A stretch of 22,352 nucleotides of DNA from Acrasis kona (GCA_026419775.2 JAOPGA020001069.1:1-22352); one strand, 5' to 3'; positions 1-8,872 are shown, counted from the first letter of the stretch. The notes: generated from the sequence alone by a model not told the origin. Translations and numbers: made by a program.

Positions 1-1084
1 TGTTTTCATGATGCTAGACTCAGTGTTTCTCATTATCAAGTATTCAATCGTGCAATGATTAACGAGGTTGTATTTCACTCGACACTCTACAAAAGGCCAG
101 TTGTAAGGCAATCTTATATTGTAGAGCTAGTATTTCCCAACGCTGAGAGAAATAATCCATATATCGAAAAAACATCTTATATTGGCGTCATAAGGGCATT
201 TGTCCTCTTTAACAATCATTTATTTGCTGTTGTATCATTACATAATGATTATGGAGTACATGCAACAGGGCAGTACAGATTAACGTCGCTTGATCCTGGG
301 TTAGGGTTTACTCTTGTATCAGGATCCCAGATTGTCAAAAAGCTGGTGGCTGTAGATGTTTGTGATCCCATTGTATACAAACTCAAAGGAAATAACAACG
401 ATTATGTTAATCCGTACCGCACCCTAGTTGATGTGAGTTCTTAAATTAATATTAATAAATGAATAAAAAAATAATTGTTTTAATGACATATAATGTGTGT
501 TTAATGACTTATACAATAAATACGAATACAGGTTAGATAATTATTATTTCCAAAAGGTAAATAAATATGTTTTAAAAAAGGATACCAAAAATTACAAATA
601 ACAATTCATAATTTTCTGCTAGGGTGATCCATATGTCCTTGACTATCAAAATGCACATTGGTACAAAATTGGGTTTGATGCATCAACATCAGATGTTATT
701 AGTTGTTAATTTAAACCAGGGACCATTCTATTTGTTGTTTTTCATAGTCCAGAGTCAAAAGAAACACTGGACAAGTATGTCGGACTATTGTTAGAATATT
801 TGAGTGCATTACTATCTAGTATAGCACTATTTTATGTTGACAATTTAGCTGTGTTGGATGGGTCAACTGATTTAACTTCCCAATGTCCAAAAACACAAAA
901 ACGTCGATTCTGCCCTTATTGTAACTGTACTATTGACCAGAAAAATAACTTTAAAAAAGAACATTGCACACCAAGAAAATTAAAATTTAATTGGATAGTG
1001 TCTATGAGAGTTATAATACACTTTACATGCAAAATTAAGAGCGACAGAATGCTTTTTAAAGATAGTGATAAAGAGACTGAATAA
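1..1084 (+). CDS. 3' part of an unrecognised spliced gene
   Basis: The gene is open to the left window edge, so its start is outside. Exon 1 (1-432) encodes 144 residues rich in hydrophobic beta-type segments (for example YIGVIRAFVLF) with no motif I can name. It ends in GAT followed by GTGAGT. An intron (433-622, ends TGCTAG) joins in phase 0 to exon 2 at 623, which adds 28 residues (GDPYVLDYQNAHWYK at its start) and stops with TAA at 707-709. The same frame then stays open to 1084 for about 124 codons. That stretch holds a cysteine cluster (CPYCNCTIDQKNNFKKEHC, about 908-967). The TAA may therefore be a nonsense mutation in a longer gene. The beta-rich C-terminal part recalls transposon-associated proteins of lower fungi, but this is a guess. 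Seen: frames and splice signals. Inferred: a single gene. Confidence 0.5.
433..622 (+). other. Predicted intron, 190 bases
   Basis: The donor GTGAGT at 433 follows the codon GAT and the acceptor CTGCTAG ends at 622. Splicing joins phase 0 to phase 0, and the downstream frame begins GDPYVLDY. The interior is AT-rich and has stops in all plus frames. Confidence 0.5.
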
Positions 1085-1145
1085 AGCTGACAGGGACAAA
1101 GTAATAGACAGAATTAAAAAGCTAGATCACTTCAAGGAGTTCAAA

Positions 1146-2040
1146 TTACAAACAAAAGGCTTGATTTGGAGTCGATACTTTATACTTTGGTAAATGTTCA
1201 CTAAGTGATCGACCATTCACAACAAGGCAAATTGAATTATCCTTCTTAAACTCTATTTGTATACCCAATATGTGTTGTAGATCTGTACGGAGGCATTTGC
1301 ACAAAATTTTTATCTGTGACCATCTATTGTAAAATTTTATTGACTTCCTTCTCATGAGCTAAAAGGATACAATCATGTGTTCTTGGTATAGTTTCTTGAA
1401 GCGAAATTTCTAGTTTCAATCCACTCTTTATTTCTTCTGGGGTTTGAGGAAACAGTACTTTGTTTTTTAAAGATAACTAGTTACGTGATTTTTTTAGAAA
1501 ATTTGGTATTTATTTAAATACCTTTGGCTGTTTTGCCTGGGGCTCTTCAATCTCTTCATTTTTGGTACGGGGCCTTTTATCCTGGTACTTTGGGTGGTTG
1601 GCTTTAAATAATTTGGGAGATTGGGTAACATACCAAATGCGTAAAATGGCTATTTGGACTTGCCTTGGTATGCCTTTGAGAAGTGTTGTACCACTTCAAA
1701 TCCAAACTTGTTATCACAACATTTTCTTCTCATTTAGCTCAGACATAACCTTGTAGCCGGGTTTTCCTGCAAGGGAAGAAAGTTTGAAGCCAAACCTCTT
1801 TCCTGGAGTAAACAGCTCTTGCGTTTGCTTTAGCTGCTCTTCACTAAATAAATAAAGCACCAGTGCCTTGTTAACTTCTTTGTAGTCACTAATTTATGTT
1901 TGGTATCTAAATGGGCCATTAGTTCTGCAATAACTCTTTTTGAAATGGTATTGACCATGGATTCAGTATCGATTTTTGCTATGATGGCGCTCACAACTGA
2001 ATCTACAATGTTTTCTTGAGCATCAAGTTCTTGTGACATT
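1146..2040 (-). pseudogene. Unrecognised decayed coding region
   Basis: Read on the minus strand, the start at 2040 gives MSQELDAQENIVDSVVSAII, a polar helical segment. After a frame change near 1890 the coding signal continues as DYKEVNKALVLYLFSEEQLK and then FTPGKRFGFKLSSLAGKPGY down to about 1710. It then crosses further stops and frame changes. Fragments such as FPQTPEEIKSGLKLEISLQE (about 1400-1455) and a 69-residue open stretch (1146-1355) lie downstream in the same direction. The amino-acid composition looks protein-like across about 900 bases, but at least three interruptions make this a fossil gene unless there are undetected introns. I do not recognise the family. The acidic and amphipathic start could be a structural or nucleic-acid-binding protein of a transposon, but no diagnostic motif is visible. 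Confidence 0.35.
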
Positions 2041-2610
2041 TAAAGGTTGTTTGTTTGATTTTTCAATTTTAAATATTTTAACAGAAAATAATTGATTAAA
2101 TAGCATTTACACTTGAACGGACTTAGCGGCGGTTGGATTGATAGCTCAACTCCGATGTTACAATGATGTAATTTCCCACCATTGCAATATATATTTATAT
2201 AAAAACAAGAGTTTGAGACTTATAAATAAGGTCTCCACCTTTTTGTTTTGCGGAACCTATGCCAGTTTTATCTCTGGATAGTTGTTATTTACCTTGTTTA
2301 AGTGACAAAGATATTATTTTGCTTTCAAATCAAACTTTTATAACAATTCATCAACAGAACTCAAGTTAAAATAATGAACCTTAATCTGAAGGGCATCATA
2401 ATTTTAAACAACATAATACTGAAACTGTACATCATCAACAAACAGTTGAAACTACTGATGAGGATGTGTCTAACAGTACAAGTAAGTATAACAGAGATTG
2501 TGCCCACCTAACTGTGGAAACAATTCCAAAACAATCTGTTAGTGGTATTGCTAAAACGTATTGTATTGAAAAACCTCAACCCCACAAAATTGACCAAAGA
2601 ATTAGTAGTG

Positions 2611-2639
2611 TGATGTTTTCAAAAGTAAAATTTACTAAA
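2611..2639 (+). repeat. 29-base repeat shared with the right window edge
   Basis: Identical to 22324-22352 in the same orientation. It lies inside the open part of the decayed frame interrupted by the DNA transposon. Confidence 0.8.
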
Positions 2640-2809
2640 ACCACCCATGTAACGGGAAAGTTGTATATGATTGCAATAAATTGCAACGCGCTGAAACACT
2701 GTATTTTGTCTAATACAGTCTTGTTAGTAAAAGGGTAACAAATTTAATTTTGCTAAATGAAATGCTTCTCTTACCCAAGATTGAGAGTGATGAACAACTA
2801 CGCAAGAAT

Positions 2810-2853
2810 AGACCTATATGGCAATGACTTAGTCTAGACGTTAAGACTTCGTC
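2810..2853 (+). repeat. Left terminal inverted repeat
   Basis: It begins AGACCTATATGGC and matches the reverse complement of 4600-4643 at 38 of 44 positions. Weaker similarity continues inward to about 2919. Confidence 0.85.
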
Positions 2854-3113
2854 AAGATTAACTAGACGGAGTTGACTTCAACTAGACAAAGTTTTATTCG
2901 ATTAGAATCAGTCATTGGCAGTTTCCTTCTTCATGTTAAAAACGGCTATGTACTAATAAATAGATCTCAGTCTTTTTCTGTAAATAAAGCCTTTTTTAGT
3001 TGATTAACGTATTTTGATGTGATTCAATCAATTTATTTTCGGTTATTCTTTGTATAATTCATAACTCATTTTCCATATGACTACATCATAAAGATAAGAA
3101 AAAATCGGTTGGT

Positions 3114-4394
3114 ATGCCACGTAGAAGAGGGGAAGATCGCATTGAACTGCTGCTCAATGCAGCACATGCAGCAGACAACAATCAAAATGAAGAAGTTCGA
3201 GCTGCAGTTGACATCAAACGACAGCGTGACATCAACGCAATTATTGAGAATGCTGAGCGACAGGAAGAAGAAGAAAATGCTTTCTTTAACAAGATCAAGA
3301 ATGGAAGGCATGGTGATAATGGAGTCAAAGCTTTAACTGGGTTTTATCCTAATGAAATTAAAGAGTTATATACAGTGGTTGAATCAAAACTGAGAGCCCT
3401 GTCAACTAGAGGCCCAAAACCAAAATATAGCCTCTTTGATCGATTTGTGATCACTCTTATGCAACTGAAGCATCTTGACACTTGGCCAGAACTAGCTGTC
3501 AACCTTAATTTAGACGAGTCATCCCTCCACAAGCAGTTTTACAAAATTCTGTACGCTATAGAGAAGCCTCTTAAAAGAACATTCCAAAGAAAGAAAGATT
3601 ATGAGAATGTTTTTAATGTTGCTGGTTCTGACGTGTATGGTTCTTTGCTTTTAGTTGTAGATGTCCATTTTCAGCAATGCTTTCGTCCGACAGGAAGATT
3701 TGGAGATGTGAAGCACTATCACTCTTTTAAACACTGGGATTATGGACTCAAAACACAGACCACGCATTATCTTGATAGATCTCTTCTCCATGCCACACCA
3801 CATTATCCAGGAAGTACACATGACTTCTCAATATATAAAAAGCATGTTGGGGAAATTAACTCGCTCTTAAAAAAGACAGATGAAGAGAAAGAGTATCAAG
3901 ATCAAGACCCTTTACACCAACAGTATCCAGATTCATGGGGAATCCTTGGTGACAAGGCATATGATGGTGGTGAAAAAATCAGTAGAATGATTAGCATTGC
4001 CAAAGAAGACCAGATTGTGACACGTGCTGATCAAGAACGAAATATAAGACTCTCATGTTCACGTGTCATTATTGAGAACTTTTATGGACGAATGCTTCTA
4101 CTTTGGCGAATCATGAAGCGGATCTACAAATATGATCATGAGCATTATGACACCATTTTTTCTGTTTGTGCTAGCTTGACCAACTTCCACCTTATTAGAA
4201 ACCCTTTACGTGCTGAGGAGGGTATTTATTATAGAGATTACATTGCAAAAATCATTGAAGAAGGAAAAGAGCGCACAGAAAAGAAACAAGAGCAAAAGCA
4301 ACGGTCATATCGTAAAAACAAGCGCATGCGTCTAATGATGAACGAAGAGTACGAGCATGATCAGGATGGTGACAACTCTGATGACGACTTCTAA
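3114..4394 (+). CDS. DDE_Tnp_4-type transposase, uninterrupted
   Basis: The 426-residue protein is encoded by a single exon. A charged, glutamate-rich coiled N-terminus (residues 1-60) precedes a helix-turn-helix region (about 95-160, with GPKPKYSLFDRFVITLMQLK). The RNase H-like catalytic core follows. The likely catalytic residues are D183 in LLLVVDVHF, D280 in GILGDKAYDG and E321 in RVIIENFYGRM. PGSTHDFSIY (232-241) matches the conserved PGSxHD turn of the DDE_Tnp_4 family. The lysine-rich, then acidic C-terminus ends NSDDDF. The start is chosen because it is the first ATG in an open frame and gives a basic MPRRR beginning. Length and motif order are normal for the family, and no key residue is missing. 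It would bind the terminal repeats and cut and paste the element in the nucleus. I see nothing that would make it inactive. Confidence 0.88.
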   Translation: MPRRRGEDRIELLLNAAHAADNNQNEEVRAAVDIKRQRDINAIIENAERQEEEENAFFNKIKNGRHGDNGVKALTGFYPNEIKELYTVVESKLRALSTRGPKPKYSLFDRFVITLMQLKHLDTWPELAVNLNLDESSLHKQFYKILYAIEKPLKRTFQRKKDYENVFNVAGSDVYGSLLLVVDVHFQQCFRPTGRFGDVKHYHSFKHWDYGLKTQTTHYLDRSLLHATPHYPGSTHDFSIYKKHVGEINSLLKKTDEEKEYQDQDPLHQQYPDSWGILGDKAYDGGEKISRMISIAKEDQIVTRADQERNIRLSCSRVIIENFYGRMLLLWRIMKRIYKYDHEHYDTIFSVCASLTNFHLIRNPLRAEEGIYYRDYIAKIIEEGKERTEKKQEQKQRSYRKNKRMRLMMNEEYEHDQDGDNSDDDF

Positions 4395-4599
4395 AATCTA
4401 TCCATGAAAAAGGCGATGTATATTAATCACTTCATATTGTAAAAATAAAGTCTTTTTGTATTGGTGTTTGTTATTATTATTAGAACAATGTTTTGCCATC
4501 GCATGCTGGAATTGGAGTTAGATCAAATAAATACGCAATGACTCGATCTAATCGTATTTAACACAATCTAATCGAAGTTGACCAAGTAATATCTGCCAA

Positions 4600-4643
4600 G
4601 ACAAAGTCTTTACGTTTAGATTGAGTCATCGCCATATAGGTCT
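4600..4643 (-). repeat. Right terminal inverted repeat
   Basis: This is the reverse complement of the left end with six substitutions in 44 bases. An inner block at 4534-4554 matches 2899-2919 at the same offset from the end. Confidence 0.85.
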
Positions 4644-4793
4644 AATGAACACAATCAAATAATTTTGAATACTATAACTGAGGGTAAAATCCCAAAGTCG
4701 TTGGTAGACGTCACCTGGCCCACCAAGAAACGTGCGTTAATTAAACAGCGTACCGGTATTGACGATAGTGAAGTACTCGGTAGTGAAGATTAA

Positions 4794-5568
4794 ATAAATG
4801 TACTCTAAAAGTAACCAAATAATAAAACAACAATTTTTATACCTTTTGCCTCACAAACTGTTCTTAGTACAGCCGATCTAATGCAGGTAATTTTATTCAA
4901 AGTATAATTTGCATGTTAAAACCCTGTTAAAGGTTCTTAGATATATAATTCCAATGTTTGTACAGATAACACCTCAAAGCCTACGGCCTAAGCAACGTTG
5001 ATGCCCAAAAATAATGTATTCAAGTCATACACTCCATGAAAACAATGTCTATTCAAGATAATGTATTCATTAAATACTAAATAAAAGTCGGTTGGATGTA
5101 TTTATTGAAAGCTCTAATACCTCGATGAAGCACGATAGGATGGTAACGTAAAAAGAGACCCCTAAACATGAGTATCAAATAAAGTATAAAGTATCAACAT
5201 ACAGACACCTTCCTCATACTAACCACACAAAGGTCCACACGTCACCAAGTCAACCGAGTGTTACAATTGTGTTGTGGCGTGGTGTTGATGTTGTAACTGA
5301 TAAGATCCCAGATCCATAATCTGCCCTTTCATATTAAACTTCTGAGGTGCAAATGTGCTGCTTCTTCTGTGACCTTAACAGATCAAATTACTATTGACTA
5401 ACCTTAGCAGATCTAATCAATACAGCCCCTGCTTTTTGGTACAGAACCTGCCTTAGGGAACGCTCTATTTGACAAAGGGTAATTCATTTTTGTTTTGGGC
5501 ATAGCCAAAATTGTTTAGGCTATTTAAAAATTGTTTTGGATGTAAGATAACATGAACTACACAAACTG
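4794..5568. other. Intergenic, no gene recognised
   Basis: There is no ORF with protein-like composition. It contains a GGTCCACACGTCACC block of higher GC near 5232 and two similar short blocks (CCTTAACAGATC near 5373 and CCTTAGCAGATC near 5402). An inverted pair TGTTACAA (5260) and TTGTAAC (5293) is too weak to call an LTR. Confidence 0.4.
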
Positions 5569-5796
5569 ATGTTGAAGGGACACATGATAATGAACCCAGC
5601 ACGTCAAGTAACTAATGAATGGCTTGGTAATTGGATATATTGTGATAGAAATTGTGACCATATTGAAGCAAATAGAATAGATATGCAAATTCACCATGAT
5701 GCTCTAGCTCCTTACTCCCTTACCTATGACAAGTATCAAAAAAAACAACAGAAGCGCGACAAAGAGAAACAAAGAGAGAATGCCAGTTATTACTGA
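5569..5796 (+). CDS. Small hypothetical ORF or gene fragment
   Basis: The 75-codon ORF starts at ATG 5569. Its middle (NEWLGNWIYCDRNCDHIEAN) has two cysteines and aromatic residues. The C-terminus is a strongly charged helix (YDKYQKKQQKRDKEKQRENA) and it stops at TGA. No family is recognised. The composition is less AT-driven than the flanks, which suggests a real coding remnant, perhaps the 3' end of a gene whose upstream part has decayed. It sits 90 bases left of the hAT end and reads towards it. A chance ORF is possible. Confidence 0.3.
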   Translation: MLKGHMIMNPARQVTNEWLGNWIYCDRNCDHIEANRIDMQIHHDALAPYSLTYDKYQKKQQKRDKEKQRENASYY

Positions 5797-6018
5797 CGAT
5801 GCCCAAAGAATGAAGACCAATATGGAAGTTACCCGGACATACATTACAAAAATTAATAAATTAAGATTCTATTGGTTTCCTTAAATTAGGGCTTCTAACG
5901 AAAGCTTTTGAAACACTTTCGCTATTTTAAACGAAAATAATATTCATTGAAAGTCAACTTTATTGAAACGAAAGCGAAAGAAAGAACAATCGAAAGAAAA
6001 CCAAAAGTTATTGAAAGT

Positions 6019-6073
6019 AAATGATGACAGAAAGAGGCAAGCGGACTAGTACTCTAGGGAAGCAACCTGTGAC
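6019..6073 (+). repeat. 55-base unit, copy 1
   Basis: It starts AAATGATGACAGAAAGAGGC and ends AAGCAACCTGTGAC. It is identical at all 55 positions to copies 2 and 3. Its ATG opens a 26-codon frame beginning MMTERGKRTSTLGKQPVT. It lies 133 bases inside the 5887 end. Confidence 0.9.
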
Positions 6074-6406
6074 TCTAGGAGACAGGTTTCGCCTCATATG
6101 AAGAAAGTTGGGCATTCAAGATGGAATGTGAATAATCAAAAACTTACTTCGCACTAATCAGGCTAAAATGTTAAAAAAATCTTAAACGCGACAAAAAAGC
6201 CAAAAACATTCATCGATTTTACGCATTTTTTGCTTCAAATTAATGATAACTAGTTAGAAATTATATAATAGGAAAGTTTTGGGGTACTTGAGAAGATTCC
6301 TTTGAAATAAATATTGTTGTCGCAAGTTCTCAACATTTCATTTTTGTTCAATTAATTTCATTAGGTCACACATCTTACTTCAATTAAAATANTATCAAAA
6401 ATTTTG

Positions 6407-6515
6407 TAGGTTATTAGAACAGTTTGTTTCGAAATTTCTTTCCTTTCGGGTCTTTCATTTTCGTTTTGACTTCCATTAGAACTCACTTTACTAGCGCTTT
6501 CGTTTGACACTCTGG
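6407..6515 (+). repeat. Inverted copy of the hAT right sub-end
   Basis: GGGTCTTTCATTTTCGTTT and TTCCATTAGAACTCACTTTA here match the reverse complement of 8780-8850 nearly base for base. It defines the more similar of the two left ends. Confidence 0.75.
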
Positions 6516-6576
6516 TTGCAGTTTATACAACAAGCAACAATGACGGAAACTTGATGTTACACCTCAGCCGCTAAAC

Positions 6577-6631
6577 AAATGATGACAGAAAGAGGCAAGC
6601 GGACTAGTACTCTAGGGAAGCAACCTGTGAC
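6577..6631 (+). repeat. 55-base unit, copy 2
   Basis: Identical to copy 1. It lies about 170 bases inside the second left end (6407). It differs from the neighbouring sequence of copies 1 and 3 immediately outside the unit, so its borders are sharp. Confidence 0.9.
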
Positions 6632-6665
6632 ATTTAAAAACAAAACAGAACATACTTCACAAAGT

Positions 6666-6720
6666 AAATGATGACAGAAAGAGGCAAGCGGACTAGTACT
6701 CTAGGGAAGCAACCTGTGAC
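6666..6720 (+). repeat. 55-base unit, copy 3
   Basis: Identical to copies 1 and 2, and 34 bases after copy 2. Its ATG-led frame runs on for 46 codons antisense into the transposase C-terminal end. Confidence 0.9.
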
Positions 6721-6748
6721 TTTCAATATTCAAAAAATTTATCAACCT

Positions 6749-7153
6749 TTATTGAAGAATGTGTTTGTTCTTTTTCAACACCATAAGCTTCTTGAGGGAC
6801 TCAGGTGACAAACAATGTCTACAGAGTCCATGAATGTCCCGGCCAGAGTTGAACAATTGTTCTACCGATACTGATGAGCAAGGGATGCACAAATAATCTC
6901 GAGCAATTTTTGCCATTATTGGGAACTCTGACTTGTTTGTCCACCATTGTAGAATATCAAAAGTTTTTTTGTCATTTGTATTCAATCTGATTTTGCTATT
7001 GTTAATATATCTATCCACATCCGGTATTGCGCTCTCATGATCTGTTTGACTATCTGAAAGAAGGATGTCATAATCATCTATGTCCACATGTTCAGTTGGC
7101 AAATTGGCAGGAGTGATATAAGGAGCACATGGCTTCAAAACAAAATTGTTCAT
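6749..7153 (-). pseudogene. hAT transposase, C-terminal dimerisation part
   Basis: This 134-codon frame lies on the same strand downstream of the main transposase frame and is separated from it by about 140 bases that hold a frame change and a stop. Residues from about 64 onward match the hAT C-terminal dimerisation domain (TFDILQWWTNKSEFPIMAKI, then VSVEQLFNSGRDI). The start with ATG at 7153 is only the first methionine after the stop, so it is a fragment and not a separate gene. The last codons (near 6749) lie directly beside the third 55-base unit (6666-6720), which reads towards it from the opposite strand. Confidence 0.8.
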
Positions 7154-7289
7154 AATGATGTCAATACTCTTCTTTGGGTTGCTCTGCTCAAGCTATGACT
7201 TTCTTACTGTTGAATTGAGTAGTGATGCTGTCTGGTAAATGGAGGAGTTGGCAGCCTTTTTGTAGTATTTGTAGAACTTTTCTCTCCCA

Positions 7290-8660
7290 CTATTCAATGC
7301 ATCTAATACTTTCTTCATCTATTGTAAGAAGGTATTTTAGCTTGATTGAAGATGGATCGCGTCTATTGCCTTTAATCAAGTCTAGATCATCATAAAATGC
7401 CTTGATTGTTTGGAACACCTCGATACCATCTGCGATGTTGTTTAGTTTCTTGGATACATGTAGAGTTGCGGTGTTGAATATACCAAGACCTCTGAGTAAT
7501 TGACACAAACTGTTCCATTCATTGTCATTTATGGCATACTGTTTGACATTGTCATAAAGGCGAACATACTTGTCAAACACAGATCTACATTGAATTCCGT
7601 CATCTATCATTCTGTACACAGAGTTCCATCTATTCTTGACATCATATTGAATAAACTTGCTTTTGTTTTGACCCCACAAGAATACCCAGTCCCTCTTTCT
7701 CTCTTCTGTAGCAGCAACATATTTTGCAGTCTTTTGTAATTTCCTCAGCGAGCCTGATCTCCTCGCTAGGATATCTCCAACAATTAGATTCAATATATGA
7801 GCAACACAACCGGCAAAACTATCCTTTCCTTGAAATAACAAATCCTCATGAAATTCGCTTTGTAGTTTTTCAAGCAAGCTTATAACTAACGTTCCATTGT
7901 TTGAGGCGTTGTCTCCAGTAATGCAGATAACCTTCTTGGAGATGCTGTATTCCTTCATGACGTCAACAACACATTTTGCAAGGTTATCACCTGTGTGCTT
8001 TTTGTCAAGCACAACCATATCCAACACTTCCTCCTTGCGGTCAAAGTCCTTGGTAACCCAGTGCATGTCTTCAAACTCTGTAGATTCTACAACTGTAAAT
8101 GGTGATTGAGAAGAAATAGTCCAGTCTACTAATTTAATCTGGAACCACTCCTCCGCTTCTTTGTCGGTCCTTTGTTCGTGGGAATTTTCTATTGCCATTC
8201 CCTTTGACTGTGTCGCTTTCCACTGTTCTGGATGGTTGTGGATCAAATGGTGACGAATGCTTCCCATGCCATCAGAGCAGCTAAAAGATCTTTTGCAGTA
8301 ATTGCATATTCCATACTTTGTTTTTGCATTCTCTATAATTCTTTCGGCGTGTTTCCATACATTGCTTCTTGAAGGATGAATTTTTTTTAATGTAGAATTA
8401 GCGATGGTTTGTTGTGTATCTTGCGCATTTTGAACAGAATTTTGCTCTTCTTCTTTAAGATCCTCAAAATCATCAGAATTTTGCTCATTTTGGCCAAAAT
8501 TTTGAGTTTGAAAACCATCTTCATGCATGAACGTTTGAGGGCTCTGGCTGTCTAACCTCCTTTGTTTATGTTGGCTGTCTTGCTCAACATCATCCATAAT
8601 AAGTCTTGTGGTCACACATTGTTTCCCTAGAGTACTAGTCCGCGTGCCTCTTTCTGTCAT
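7290..8660 (-). pseudogene. hAT transposase, N-terminal and central part
   Basis: This 456-codon open frame begins MTERGTRTSTLGKQ. A polar Gln/Asp/Glu-rich linker (21-92) is followed by a BED zinc finger (about 99-147: C119, C122, then the histidines of IRHHLIHNH). The catalytic part keeps the second aspartate in ITGDNASNN (D250), the CxxH motif in GCVAHILNL (C285, H288) and RWNS (344-347). The segment that normally carries the first catalytic aspartate (between FTVVESTEF and the block leading to HTGDNLAKC) is much too short. An internal loss of roughly 80-100 residues is likely. Coding continues in another frame beyond about 7305 (LDALNSGREKFYKYYKKAAN), with a stop shortly after. The protein is therefore not catalytically competent. 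It could still bind DNA through its BED finger. Confidence 0.8.
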
Positions 8661-8665
8661 TATTT
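8611..8665 (-). repeat. 55-base unit, copy 4 (transposase start)
   Basis: This inverted copy contains the start codon and first 17 codons of the transposase. It differs from copies 1-3 at five positions (one in the leader, the rest changing K6 to T, P16 to C and a silent site). Confidence 0.9.
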
Positions 8666-8702
8666 GTTTTCTTTTTTATCGTGCGTGTGCTGGCTGGCAT
8701 TG

Positions 8703-8710
8703 TATTTATA
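8703..8710 (-). promoter_or_regulatory. TATA box of the hAT transposase
   Basis: TATAAATA on the minus strand lies 43 bases before the ATG at 8660. No competing ATG occurs between them, which supports the chosen start. Confidence 0.5.
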
Positions 8711-8872
8711 GTCAGAATGGTTTCAAGTGTTTTCATGAAAATTTTGAAAGGGTCAGCTACCGAAAGAAACGAAAGACGAAATTGTAAAGTGAGTTCTAAT
8801 GGAAGTTGAAACGAAAATGAAAGACCCAAAACGAAAGAAATTTTGAAACAAACACTTTCACAAAGAGCCCTA

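Larger units (their letters stand above)
2810..4643 (+). mobile_element. Complete-looking IS4/IS5-type (DDE_Tnp_4) DNA transposon
   Basis: The 1834-base element has long terminal inverted repeats. The outer 44 bases (2810-2853 and 4600-4643, both starting AGACCTATATGGC) match at 38 positions. A further inner block (2899-2919 and 4534-4554, around CGATTAG and GTCATTG) lies at exactly the same distance from each end, so the repeat spans about 110 bases with divergence. It is flanked by AAT on both sides (2807-2809, 4644-4646). The symmetry also allows a TA duplication with ends starting GACC. One uninterrupted transposase ORF fills the interior, and an AATAAA signal follows it at 4445. Known families with this catalytic domain are PIF/Harbinger (3-base TWA targets, usually two ORFs) and the ISL2EU/IS4EU groups. 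The single ORF and non-TWA target favour the latter, but I cannot settle it. Confidence 0.85.
2259..4793 (+). pseudogene. Unrecognised decayed reading frame split by a DNA transposon
   Basis: A frame starting at ATG 2259 (MPVLSLDSCYLPCLSDKDII) has in-frame stops about 40 codons in. It then stays open from about 2400 to 2738 (KYNRDCAHLTVETIPKQSVS and onward), and coding character moves to another frame up to 2809. The transposon at 2810-4643 interrupts it. Immediately to its right, 4644-4793 carries 49 codons in register with the last left-hand frame, including PKSLVDVTWPTKKRALIKQR, and an acidic end before TAA at 4791. The left frame reads ...DEQLRKN up to the junction and the right begins NEH, so one copy of the AAT duplication keeps register. 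No known domain is visible. The 29-base piece at 2611-2639 recurs at the right window edge, so part of this sequence is repetitive. Confidence 0.4.
5887..8872 (-). mobile_element. hAT-superfamily DNA transposon with a broken transposase and duplicated left ends
   Basis: The outer ends are TAGGGCT (5887) and its complement AGCCCTA (8866-8872), a typical short hAT terminus. The minus-strand transposase frames lie between. Both sub-ends are rich in GAAAG/CTTTC words. The right sub-end (about 8760-8872) has a strong inverted copy at 6407-6515, which looks like a second left end beginning TAGGTTATTAG. The 5887 end is therefore an extra or nested left end. The 8-base flanks (CCTTAAAT and ACATTAGA) do not match, so no target duplication is visible, as expected if the left side was rearranged. 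Three identical 55-base units and one diverged unit lie inside. Known hAT transposases bind subterminal repeats. That these units serve this purpose is inference. Confidence 0.75.

Noticed and set aside
5259-5300. Possible solo LTR end (TGTTACAA with TTGTAAC)
   Set aside because: The 7-8 base inverted words are too short, and there is no second terminus or duplication.
6019-6720. 55-base repeats as a CRISPR-like array
   Set aside because: Spacing is irregular (503 and 34 bases between copies), one copy is inverted inside a transposase gene, and the genome is eukaryotic.
7500-8109. Plus-strand ORFs over the hAT transposase
   Set aside because: They are antisense to a frame with clear BED and hAT motifs.
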